Source: Acanthaster planci (taxonomy: Eukaryota; Echinodermata; Asteroidea; Valvatida; Acanthasteridae). Taken from it: 64,000 bases of DNA. Location: contig NW_019091369.1 in assembly GCF_001949145.1 (NCBI RefSeq), positions 3,248,705 through 3,312,704 of the forward strand. The letters are read 5' to 3'. Below are positions 25,009-34,609 of the stretch, piece after piece. Each line of letters starts with the position of its first letter. The first letter of the stretch is position 1. The translations under genes and the position numbers were made by a program. The notes beneath the pieces were generated by a model. The model ran no database searches. It had not been told where the DNA came from and saw only the letters and a program-made list of their open reading frames with translations.

Positions 25009-26630
25009 AGATACCAAGGCATAAATCAAGTAATGTTGGCATGCCCAAGTCTTTTAAATGTTCTAACAGTACGAATCTCACACGGAAAAAAATACCCCGG
25101 TTATGTAATCAACTCTCCTGATTTAGGACAGGGATCACTTTTGACTAAGGTTATTTTTAATCCCATTTTAGCAACAAGTCACATAACTGGAGAGTAGGGC
25201 ACTCCAGCCGAGACTTGGTTTGATATTGCCAAATGAAATTTAGTTGAAGTCATTGTGTCGTCATTGTTGATCATGGTGGACTCCACGAAAACCTGGCGAA
25301 AGCTAATCTTGGCGAATTAATGGAATTGGAAGAAAAATAGAGTACAGAACACAGAATATGCTGACCAATTCGCCTAACAAGCATCAAGCAGCTATGTTGT
25401 CAGAAACAGAGAATCCATACTCTCAAAGGAATATTCAGGACTGGATTTATGATGAAGGGCGAGTTTCTACGGTTGATGATAACAGTCTATGCATTTGTCT
25501 CAAGGCTATTTCTCAGGCCAATCGGAAAGCAGGGTTGACAGTACATGCATTCAGAGTGACAAACAGTGTTTTTAGATTTAAAAAATATGACATTTAAGTT
25601 TAGATTCGTTGAAATTTAAAAAAGTTTCAACTCAAAGGGGCTTAAACAGGGACGATGTGCTGACTTCGTGTGAATATTCAGTCACCTTGGTGGACCAACT
25701 TACTTCGTTACTTTTTAACAAACCCTTCTCACTGCAAATGTGAAGGCGTGAACAACTGTCTCTTGTGGACACTATTTCGTTGGCTCCTATAAAGTTACCT
25801 GACACTTTTCGCAATGCTTGGCCAAAATTCCTTTTTTTTATCGCAACTGATCTGTACATAATACAAATATTACCAGTGTAAAGATAATAAATATTCTACA
25901 ATAGTATTGCACGTACTTACACATTCTATGAAACTGTCGCTTTTAAAAGCTACCTTTGATTTCAGTTGTTTATTTGAAAATAATAAGGTACCATGCTAAG
26001 CTTCACAGGGAATTCCCACCGGAATACTGCCTCAAAACAGACTATCCCCTAGAGCAGAAACATCCTCTCAGGTTTACAAGAGCTATGTTCGTGGGAGTGT
26101 TCATTTTGTTGGTACAGCGACGTGAACCAGCGACGTGCAATTCCCACAAAAAGGATCACCGTTGCTTTAAAAATTGCGCCCTCTCTTGGTCCAGCTCTGG
26201 GTTCACACACAAGCTAACGGTCTAATGGAACAGGTCCAATGGGCATTGTCCAACGCAAACGTTATCGACTTTTTGAGACGCTCCCTTAAAAAAGTAACCT
26301 GGGTTCAGAAACAGGAAACTCCAACAGATGGTGAAGTGACCGATTACAAGATAAATTATTTGCATCTTCTTTTACGTGAAGTGGCATCAGATACTAAAGA
26401 TGACCAAACTCTTTAAATAAAGGCAACGTTATTAATGGATTTTTAACCTTTCATCCAATACGGGTCGATCAAGACCAAGTCCACACTATCGGGCGTGTTG
26501 ATAGCGAATACAAAAGATAAGTTACGAAAGAAATTATAGATTACTCTGCATTATATCAGAGGGCTATCAAGTGTTGAGGCCGTTTACTCTGATAATTTTG
26601 GTATTCATTTTGAAGCACAGAACAAGGTAT
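25009..26630. other. Intergenic spacer
   Basis: No supported gene. It contains a perfect palindromic kappaB sequence GGGAATTCCC (26008-26017) and a GCGCCCTCT motif (26176-26184). Confidence 0.4.
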
Positions 26631-26639
26631 TAATTGTAT

Positions 26640-27140
26640 TTGAAAAAGCCATGCACCGTTCAGGCGCCTTACCATAAGTACGTTTTTTGGATGCATTGCG
26701 TACACAATGCGTTAATATGTTTCATTTTCAAGGACACAAAAATTGAATCTATGAAGCGCCTTTCCATGTGCATTTTGTGGATGTATTGCGTACACAATGC
26801 GTTCATGCGTTTCATTTTCACGGACACAAACATCGACTCTATTAGCATAAAGGTGCCTTTCCATAATGCGCGTATCCGTCAACTAATATCCTAGGTCGAT
26901 TTGGACGACCGAACGCAACGCACAAGCGTGTTTACTAAGTTAATGGAGTCGACTTTCGTGTCCGCGAGAGTGACATACATGTGCGCGTTGTTTACGCAAC
27001 GCGCCCCCCCCCAAAAAAAAGGCGCCTTAACACACGTGTGCGTTGCGTTTGGCCGTCAAATTCGCCCCGGGAGCGATTTTGACGGATGCACAACGCTTGG
27101 GGTAAGTGTTGACGCGCATACGCTTGGAGTAAGTGTTGAC
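26640..27140. repeat. Complex repeat block: 90-bp tandem duplication and inverted GCGTTG motifs
   Basis: Two copies of a 90-bp unit lie at about 26685-26865, each with ATTGCGTACACAATGCG followed by TTTCATTTTCA-GGACACAAA. The following 250 bp repeats GTTGCG/CGCAACGC words in both orientations around a C9A8 run, and ends in two copies of a 26-bp unit containing GGAGTAAGTGTTGACG. It looks like the remains of a fold-back transposon. No coding capacity is seen. Confidence 0.6.
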
Positions 27141-28080
27141 GAATAAGCCTAAAAATCAACTCAGCGAAAATATCAGGGATCGTGTACCACAATCGCTACT
27201 TAACATCGTAATGACTGTTGGGTTCGGATAGGTAACTTTGCATTAAAAACGCCATTGTTTTAATACGGCGCCCTCTGTCAGCTTTATGAGACTAAAATAA
27301 ATAAATTAATTAATTAAAAAAAAACCGAAGCCATAGTAATTTCCAGCAAAATCGGAGAAAAAGAGCCCCACCTAGTGAATGATGAGAACAGGTTGGCTTA
27401 AGCATTCATTCTAAATACAGGAATTGACCGCTTGAACAATTTTCTTCTCAATTTGACACTTGTTAGTTTTTACCCAGCAAATAGTTAAACTCCGGCTCCA
27501 AGTCGGAATGTTGCTGCCCGCTTCTTTGCACAACAGGCCCACAAGTAAGGGGGTTTTCTGAACGAAATGCCCAGATTAGAAGCCACGTGTCTCAAAGGTT
27601 TGATTCATTTGAAAATGATTCTGCAATCTATCCTGATTATGGTACTTCTTGTTATAAATTACCCGCAGGTTCAACGAAATAACAACGAGTTTGCGTGCAG
27701 AATAGGCCTATGCTGATTTAGTAGACGCATCGAGAAAAGAATTTTTTACAGCCCGCCCTCTATAGAGTTGAAACTGATTTCAATAAAGGTAGGCCTCTGT
27801 TTGCATTCTCTTCGACCTTGGGTGAAGATCAGATTAAGTGGATCAGGTTATGAATGTTTAAAGCAGGTGTAACCATCGTAACCATTAGAGAGAGTCAATG
27901 ACGGTACGAGGTGTCGCTCGGTTGGCTTAAAACAGCTCCTTGGAGTAAACAGCTAGGTAGAAAAAACCCATCCTTAACAATACTGACTAGGAGGCAGATC
28001 GGCAGTATCATGACTATCGTTTTCTTCAACACTTGGTAGAGTTGGAACTGTGGTCGAGTTCTGCTGTGAAATATCTAGAG
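27141..28080. other. Intergenic spacer before the PAN-domain gene
   Basis: No supported exon. It contains GCGCCCTCT at 27268-27276 and an AATAAA-like sequence near 27782, with no gene that I can connect to it. Confidence 0.35.
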
Positions 28081-28129
28081 GAATTCAACATCACTCCAAG
28101 TCCTTACACAATAATTCATAGGGAGCACC

Positions 28130-28456
28130 ATGGCTCACATCTTCATCATTATGTTGGCTCTGTCTGCCGTTATCTATCAAGCCACTCCCCAAGACAATGG
28201 TGGTAGCAACCATCGTCAACTGCACATGTACGCCTTCAAGAGGCGTGCCCTGCTCGACCACAATCTGACCAACATGACGGAGTGCGTCTACACCGAGTGT
28301 GCCCGGGCGTGTCTGTGGGATGCTCGCTGCGGCTCCTTCAACTACTTCGCCGAAAACCTGACCTGTGTGCTCAACGAAGCCGTGGAGGGACTTAACATCC
28401 GCGATCTCACGAAGCTTGAAGAGTCAACGTTCTACGGGAGAGCGAGCTTGGAGTGA
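28130..28456 (+). CDS. Small secreted protein with PAN/apple-like cysteine pattern
   Basis: A single open frame of 108 residues begins in an excellent initiation context (CACCATGG) and ends in TGA. An AATAAA follows about 150 nt later (28607-28612). The first 20 or so residues (MAHIFIIMLALSAVIYQA) form a signal peptide. The mature part has ECVYTECARACLWDARC, then GSFNYF, NLTC and VLNE. This is the C-x3-C-x5-C...FNY...C-x-L spacing of PAN/apple domains, which bind proteins or carbohydrates outside the cell. Three N-x-T/S sites are present (NLTN, NMTE, NLTC). At about 85 mature residues it would be a single-domain product. Partner and role are unknown. An intronless gene is assumed, and unseen 3' exons are unlikely given the stop and polyA signal. 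Confidence 0.7.
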   Translation: MAHIFIIMLALSAVIYQATPQDNGGSNHRQLHMYAFKRRALLDHNLTNMTECVYTECARACLWDARCGSFNYFAENLTCVLNEAVEGLNIRDLTKLEESTFYGRASLE

Positions 28457-28606
28457 ACTGTCGAAGACATGTGTAGGGGAGGTGGTTCTACTCTAAATTT
28501 GCTTCGGATTCTTAGGCGTCTAGTGCTTGCCTTGTAGTATTAATAACAATGACTTTTGAAGTTGCCTTAGAGCGTCCTTAGACCACAGTTTGTTAATTTC
28601 TTACAA

Positions 28607-28612
28607 AATAAA
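28607..28612 (+). terminator. Polyadenylation signal of the PAN-like gene
   Basis: Canonical AATAAA about 150 nt after the stop codon at 28456. It supports a short, complete, single-exon transcript. Confidence 0.55.
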
Positions 28613-30290
28613 TTCTCCGGAAACTAACTATGGTTACATACGCCGTTTTAATCATTGTTTGGCACCATTGGAGGAACAGGAAATCAGAATTTCTGAAAAA
28701 AGGGTGCCTTGATGAATCTACAAAAAAATAACAAACTTTTGTATAAATCAATTATCCAAGGATATGTCGACTTTAGAATACACAGACCTAAGACATTCAG
28801 GGATGAGAATACCAAATTGGTGAATGTGGCTAAGGAGGAGTCGATTTGTGTACTCTACAACCAACAGGCTTGTTGATCGAAAAAGAAATTAGAAACCGGC
28901 TGTTATGGTACTTGGTACATCGCTCTCCGTGCGGGAACTTTAAATTTGTAAAAACGGCTTGGAAATACAGCAAGGGGCATTCCCTTTATATTTCAATTCT
29001 TTTGAAAACTAGACTTAAGACCTGTACCGCGGATCTATTAAAAAAGAATGCATAATGAGAAGGTGTACTTAAGCACTTTTAAAAATTCAATATGTGTATA
29101 AAAAATTAAGAACAAGAAAGAGACACGCATGACTGAAAACACAACAATGGAGCGGTACAGAATATGCGTTGGAATATAGCAGAGGGGACAACATCAATGA
29201 GCATGCAGTTCGGTATTTCAAAAACCTAAGTCTTTTGGGAACAAAGTGTGTGCGCGAGTCAGCGTATTGCTGCGCCGATAGGATTATTGATTTCCTTTAT
29301 CAATGGATAGGACAGACTATTGCGCGCGCGTAGCTGTTCACGGACTGAGCATGAACTGTTGCAATACCGAACTAGCTCATTTACCCAAAGCGTATGCCTA
29401 AACAAGCTTTAAAAAAAAAAACATAAAAACAAAACAAAAAAAACCGCTAAATGAAATACAAGGGCGGATTCAGAACCACGTTTTCAGGGACAGACTCAAA
29501 TAATGGGGGGCCACAATTTGAAATATTTCATATCATCTTTACAGCCTTCCTTCGGCTATATTTTCAGGCTTTTTATGCGCTTTTGAAAGAACAGCAAACT
29601 AAATAGACCAACGTCCAAAAACGCGCCTTTCTTTCGTTTCATATTCTTCTTTTTCTCTTTATTGGAGGACCGTGGAACCGTTCCGTCCCAGCCCCCTGCA
29701 TGGATCCGTCCTTGGTTCAATTATGAACAACGACAACAGCACAACAGCACCCTGCGTTTCTATACAATTAAATCTTGAGAGTGACATTCAAAATCATTTC
29801 AAAGCTGAGATCACAACGGAAGTTGGGAAATTGGTCCTTCCTTTACATCTAGTGTTGAAACTCGTTACTCTGGGTTGAATACATCTGAAGGTGCATCGAG
29901 CTTATTCTCCAAATGAGACCAATGCATGCTGTAGCACACATAATAGGATTATGCAAGAGGACTTTACCTCTGCATTTTGTCTGTGCCTATCATTATTTCG
30001 TATACCTAACTATACAAATATAACTACCAGGGTGAGATTACACCACGATACCAGACTCTTCGATTGTGACGACATAAATAAACACCCTGCTTTTCCTCTT
30101 TCACGTATCCTTGGAGTGTGATGTTCACATATAGGACCAAAATGAATGGAAGCACAAAAATAGATTTCTTTTCATAACTGTGACTGACTTTTCAAGCAAT
30201 AGGCAGCGAGTGCGCGGGTCCGTCGTTCCTTACATGCAGTAAGCTCCGGAGAATCTGGTGTACATTTTTGGAGGGCAATCATCAAGGACT
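28613..30290. other. Intergenic spacer
   Basis: No supported gene. An A-rich run lies near 29409-29447. The right end borders the first exon of the first deiodinase-like gene; no TATA box is evident there. Confidence 0.35.
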
Positions 30291-30298
30291 TCTACACC

Positions 30299-33200
30299 AT
30301 GTCTGAGCCCGGCGATGGGCCGCGGTTAGGGACAGGCCTTCAATTTCCGCAAAAAGTAAGTAACATTGCCCGGCAACGACTTTGCTTAGAGCACGAAGTG
30401 TGCATAATTCGAAGCCATATACTTTTTCGAAATGGTTTGTATAATGCATGCCCAAGAAGGAAAAGGATCAAATGTCACACCTTTTGTAGCTATAGTATAC
30501 TGTGAAAAACGCTCGAGCAGTACACGTACTTGCGAGGAGTTCCGCCATTTTGGGGGAACAAATCTGAATGGTTTTTGCAGCGCTGTGAATGGCTGCAAAC
30601 GTCTGTCGTGGGACATGCCTAAGGCGCATTTCTTTTATACAGGGGAAAGCACATTAGTATGGTGTTCTAAAGCGGACAGGCAAAACGTGTGTGTTTGAAC
30701 GTCGTGTTTGGGTGTGCATGTCTGGCATACATAATGTAGGGTGCGACGACGTAGGGTGTCTTTGTGAATAATTGTAAACGTCCTGTGTGTGAGTTCGAAC
30801 GTCGTGTTTGTGTGGTTGAATCGTGTCTGTGAGAGGTCAATTTCATGAACCTGCTAAGCACAAATATTTGCTTAGCACAGTATTGTCTTGCTCAGGAAAA
30901 ACGGGTTACCAGCCAAAAATCCATGTCATTTTTATGATACGCGAACATCAGCTGAACACCAGTCACTTGAAGTAATATGCAACACATGAACATTTTGGTT
31001 GGTAAATCTTATTATTATCAAAGGAAAAAAATCATGCTAATGATCCATGAAATTAGCCCTGACCACTCACAAACACGACGTTCAAACTCACAAACACGAC
31101 TTTCGAACTCACAGACACGACGATCAAACACGGACACACGACGTTGAAACTCAAAAACATGACGTGCAAACTCGCACACACGACGTTTGGCTGCCCACTT
31201 CAGAACACCATACGTTAGGGGAGACAAATTTTCGCCCGAACACTAATTCTGAGAGTTAAAGTAACTTAGTTGTAACAGAATGGCACCGGCCAGATCAGTA
31301 CTACAGAATGGCCAACGTTTCACTGAAATCATAAAAGCATTCTGGACATATAATTGGCAAATAACCAGTCCTCGCGCAAAACAATGAACTAGTGTCTGAA
31401 AACAGGCGTTTTATTTCTTCACATTTGTAACTATACCGACAAACGTCAACTGCACTTTCAATTTTTTTATTTTGCTTTTTATTTTAACTTCATTACAATA
31501 CAGGCGATTCACAACAGTGCGCCTTCAAGAGTATGCAACGCGTTGGCCAATCACAACGCGCAAAATTTGTCGACCCTTTCCAAAGGCGCGTTGGGTCGAC
31601 AGATTTCGCGTATCGTGATTGGCCAACGCGTTGCAAACTCTTGGAGGCGCACTATTCGCTTTCTGCACGCTGCCGCCACAGGCATGCAGAGCCTCGATCT
31701 TGATCAGTGATTCCCGCGTATGTGGTTTCGTCAATCTGCGCGTGCTACGTCAGCTCTTAACCATGCGATTGGACAATATTCAAAAGCTGCGTTGATGCAA
31801 TTTCGACGTGATTCTACAAGCTGCCAGATCGAGGCTCTGCGACAGCGTGCAAAGAACGAACTGTGATTCTTCTTTGAAAGAAATTAATACGGTCGATTCA
31901 CAACAGTGCGCCTTCAAGAGTTTGCAACGCAGTGATCAATCAGAATGCACGAAATCTGTCGAGTGTCGACCCTTTCCAAACGCGCATTGGATCGACAGAT
32001 TTCGACCACACTGATTGGTCAACGCGTGGCAAACTCTTGGAGGCGCACTTTTGTGAATCGCCAGTATTGCGCATTATTGTCTAGGTTGGTTTGCCACCCG
32101 ACGCACAGGGATCGGAGTACTTCGAAAGCCGGGACGGCGCCCTCAAGATCTTTCGCAAGTTCAAAGAGATTTCGAACCGGCAAGATACGGCAGACCTGTT
32201 CCGTCAAAACTTTGACCCTACCAAGCCAGGAGCATTTGCAAAGCAAAAGGTAATCAGGTCAAGACAAAAATAAAAAAATAAACAAACCTCAAAACAAAAC
32301 ATGCTAATTTATGATAAAAGTCAGTTGTTTTTATTAGACAAAGTACTTTTGTGATATTCAAATGGTTACATATTCTTCGCAAAGGAAGTGATGCAATCGA
32401 TTGACAGACTCACTATGGAGGAACTAGGTCTCACTTCAAGCATCACTGACTGGAACAAATTCCCCGGAATACTGAAGACGCTGGTTTACAAGTGGAGCTT
32501 CGATCCTGTGGTACGAATTGGCATTAGAATGTAACCATTTGTTAAATTTTGTTGTGAATTATTGTTAACGGCCATACATAAATCATTCATAGAACTGGAA
32601 GCAATAATCAGTTGAGGCTTCATCCTAACGACCCTTTCCGCAAACTGTGCATGTTTTGTGACATGTTGATTTCATATCAACACTCTCGTTGTGAGATCTA
32701 CACGCTCTGACAATTTCCAGTCGTTTGCACGTGTGACGTTAGTTAACACTAAAACTGATAGAATTAAAAACTTACATGAGCAACAACACAGGACAATTGA
32801 TTTCCGGAGTAGTTGGATTTGCCCCTCTTTCCATTCAATTTCTTTCCGCACTGATGTCTCTCTGTTCAAGGTCATGAAGGAATTAATGGGATTCGTGGTG
32901 ATTATCAAGCGCAGGGGCTTTACACGTCAGGTTGGCAGTGAGATGGAAGATGTGGGCTTGGTTTCCATGGCAAAGGAGGAGGTGTCACTGTCCAGCCTGC
33001 ACGTGCACAAAGAGCGCCCTCTAGTGCTCATCGCATCATCACTTTCCTGACCTCCATTTCAGGTGAGTAGTAGCCTCATTTACAGCCGTCTGTTAGACTA
33101 ACAGACTTTTTCCCCCGAGCTTGGCATCAATCGGCCTTCGATTTTCCTCTTTTACATCCCATGCTTAGGCAAATTAACGAAAACCCAAACCATGCTGAGC

Positions 33201-34191
33201 CAAAACCAAGGCATTTCTTCCGGAGAACCTGGAGTTTCTCAAACACTTTTTAGCTCCTATTCCTTCTTCGTTGCCCTACTTCTATGAGTTGATTCTTCCT
33301 GCCACGTGTTTCAATTCCTTTGACAGGCCTGTGTCTTGGGAGGCACTCTGCACGAGTTGTTCAGAGACTTCAAGGACCAGGCCGATTTTCTCTGCGTGTA
33401 CCTCGCCGAGGCGCATCCCAGCGGCAGATGGACATTTGGGCTGGAGACCAACCAGATGGCACAAGAAAAGACAATTCAAGACAGGATGGAGACTGCCCAG
33501 TAATAAAAGTGGAATGTTTGAAGCAAATCCTAACACATTTATCCGAACTGAGATTGCAGTTAACATAGAAATCGTGTCTAGCTCTCTATTTGACACCTCT
33601 TACTGTACTGTCAGTAAATTGATCCAACTTCACATTGCAGAAACCTGTTAATTGGAAGCAGTCACCTGCCAATGGTTTAACACGATGCGTCCACTGAGGC
33701 CACCTGTCCGCTGTGGAGACTTGTCCAAATTGTGATCAGATTTTCAGGGGGATGTTGCAGCTTACGCGTCACATTTAGGGATATCTCCCTTAACCACATA
33801 TCAATCTGGGTATTGCGGCCAATCCTAACTTGTTAGCATCGGTCAGATTTGGCCAATGACTGTTACAGAAGCCAGTTGCCAATAACAAACTTAATACGTG
33901 TAACTAAGCAATGTTGCCATTTTTCATGTCAATAGAACACTCATGGAACTAGACTCCCACCATTACCACATCTTCACCGATGACCTCTCGAGTCAGACAA
34001 AACTCAGACTCGTCCTTGACAACATGAACAACGGCTTTGCGTTGGCGTACGATGCGCACCCCGACAGGATCATCGTTGTGGAGGACGGCAAAGTGACGTT
34101 TGTTGGCCGTGACATAACAGACCAGCTGCACGACCCGCACAAGTTGATGACAGACGAGGTACGAGAATGGTTGCAGGAAAGGCTTGGTTAA
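30299..34191 (+). CDS. DIO: Deiodinase-like selenoprotein, gene 1
   Basis: Six exons: 30299-30355, 32109-32249, 32385-32510, 32871-33062, 33327-33499 and 33936-34191. Joins are phase 0,0,0,0,2, giving 314 residues with TGA at 33048-33050 read as selenocysteine (U168). The catalytic core reads IASSLSUPPFQ, then LFRDFKDQADFLCVYLAEAHP, with the conserved His (H202) of deiodinases, and ends FVGRDITD...VREWLQERLG. Deiodinases remove iodine from thyroid hormones by Sec chemistry in a thioredoxin fold. Vertebrate forms start with a membrane anchor. Here the first 108 residues are hydrophilic and probably helical (EELGLTSSITDWNKFPGIL), with no obvious transmembrane segment. Position -2 from Sec is Leu, where vertebrate enzymes have Cys or Ala, and the SDGW after the His is PSGRW. 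Substrate is therefore uncertain. The 3' UTR should hold a SECIS element, which I could not identify firmly. Gene 2 lies about 10 kb downstream in the same orientation. Confidence 0.92.
30687..30835. repeat. Left arm of an inverted minisatellite pair
   Basis: Imperfect repeats of GTTCGAACGTCGTGTTTGTG-type words. They are the reverse complement of the array at 31068-31190. Units are more diverged and interrupted than in the right arm. Confidence 0.65.
30852..30877. repeat. Short palindrome
   Basis: TGCTAAG and CTTAGCA flank the self-complementary CAAATATTTG, with a 2-nt bulge. The result is a near-perfect 26-bp palindrome just inside the left minisatellite arm. Confidence 0.7.
31068..31190. 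repeat. 21-bp minisatellite, six units
   Basis: Six units of exactly 21 bp begin at 31068, 31089, 31110, 31131, 31152 and 31173. Each contains a form of ACAAACACGACGTTCAAACT. Because 21 is a multiple of three, artificial heptad-repeat reading frames appear on both strands. These are not genes. Confidence 0.85.
31503..32062. mobile_element. Composite fold-back (MITE-like) element
   Basis: Two related palindromes, 31503-31652 and 31891-32062, share GGCGATTCACAACAGTGCGC ends, CTTCAAGAGT and CCAACGCGTTG arms, and a centre with CGACCCTTTCCAAA. The second copy has both ends: GGTCGATTCACAACAGTGCG on the left and GCGCACTTTTGTGAATCGCC on the right. The first lacks its right terminus. Between them is a further inverted pair, GCAGAGCCTCGATCT (31686-31700) and its exact complement (31826-31840). 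No transposase is seen, so it is non-autonomous. Its right end is 46 bp before exon 2 of deiodinase-like gene 1. Confidence 0.75.
33048..33050 (+). other. In-frame TGA selenocysteine codon, gene 1
   Basis: TGA sits between TCATCACTTTCC and CCTCCATTTCAG, 12 nt before the exon's donor. The frame continues across the splice into strongly deiodinase-like sequence. The paralogue at 48261-48263 has the same codon in the same motif. A stop codon or pseudogene would not explain conservation of both sides in two copies. Confidence 0.92.
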
Positions 34192-34600
34192 ATTTTAGGA
34201 CAAAAATGTTTTCGATGATACGGGCTCCAAGATGGTATCCCCAGAAAAAAAGTACTGGTACCGTACAAAACTAAGGCTGCATCCGAATCTCTTGTCTAGA
34301 GCTAGGTCTAGGTCTTCGCTCCATTGGAAATGCGTGGAGACGCGCAGACAATAGACCAAGCCGTAGCTCTGGAAGCCCGTTTCAGACACGGCCTTAGTAT
34401 TATTCTCCATGTTTTGGGGCAATGCACACACTCCATCCGCAAAAAGTCTAAAAAATAAACTTTGCTTTTTTCCAAATTAAGAGCTTTCGTGAGGTATCGA
34501 CCAGAAAACGACCCATGATATAAAAAAAACAAATTGATTGCTTTTCATTAACAGTAGATATTAAAACGAACAATAGAGAAGAATCGAATAAAAGTTTTTA
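34192..34600 (+). other. 3' UTR of deiodinase-like gene 1
   Basis: About 400 nt from the stop to AATAAA at 34587-34592; an earlier AATAAA lies at 34454-34459. A nested hairpin occupies 34298-34370. SECIS-like words occur at 34213-34246 (ATGA...AA...GA) and 34489-34519 (GTGA...AAAA...TGAT), but neither forms a convincing long helix. Confidence 0.5.
34298..34370. repeat. Nested inverted repeat in the 3' UTR
   Basis: Paired arms are AGAGCTA/TAGCTCT, then GGTCTA/TAGACC, GTCT/AGAC and CTCCA/TGGAG around a loop TTGGAAATGCG. The structure is much better paired than random sequence. It lacks the ATGA core of a SECIS element, so a fold-back transposon remnant is the simpler reading. Confidence 0.6.
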
Positions 34601-34609
34601 TTTAGTATT

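Larger units (their letters stand above)
30356..32108 (+). other. Intron 1 of deiodinase-like gene 1, packed with inverted repeats
   Basis: This 1.75-kb intron starts GTAAGT and ends GCACAG. It is mostly repeats: an inverted minisatellite pair (30687-30835 and 31068-31190), a palindrome (30852-30877), and a composite fold-back element (31503-32062). Confidence 0.75.

Noticed and set aside
26174-26416. 80-codon frame followed at once by AATAAA
   Set aside because: Its composition is mildly protein-like, but there is no acceptor, start context or family similarity that I can defend.
31018-31259. Open frames on both strands with heptad-like repeats (HDVQTHK type)
   Set aside because: They follow exactly from the 21-bp minisatellite, whose period is a multiple of three. 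No splice or start context supports them.
33048-33050. TGA read as a disabling stop, making gene 1 (and gene 2) pseudogenes
   Set aside because: Both paralogues keep the TGA at the catalytic position where deiodinases carry selenocysteine, and coding similarity continues on both sides in phase.
34213-34519. Two SECIS-like words in the 3' UTR of gene 1
   Set aside because: ATGA or GTGA, AA and GA spacing is roughly right, but the helices have too many mismatches to call. Left for a covariance-model search.
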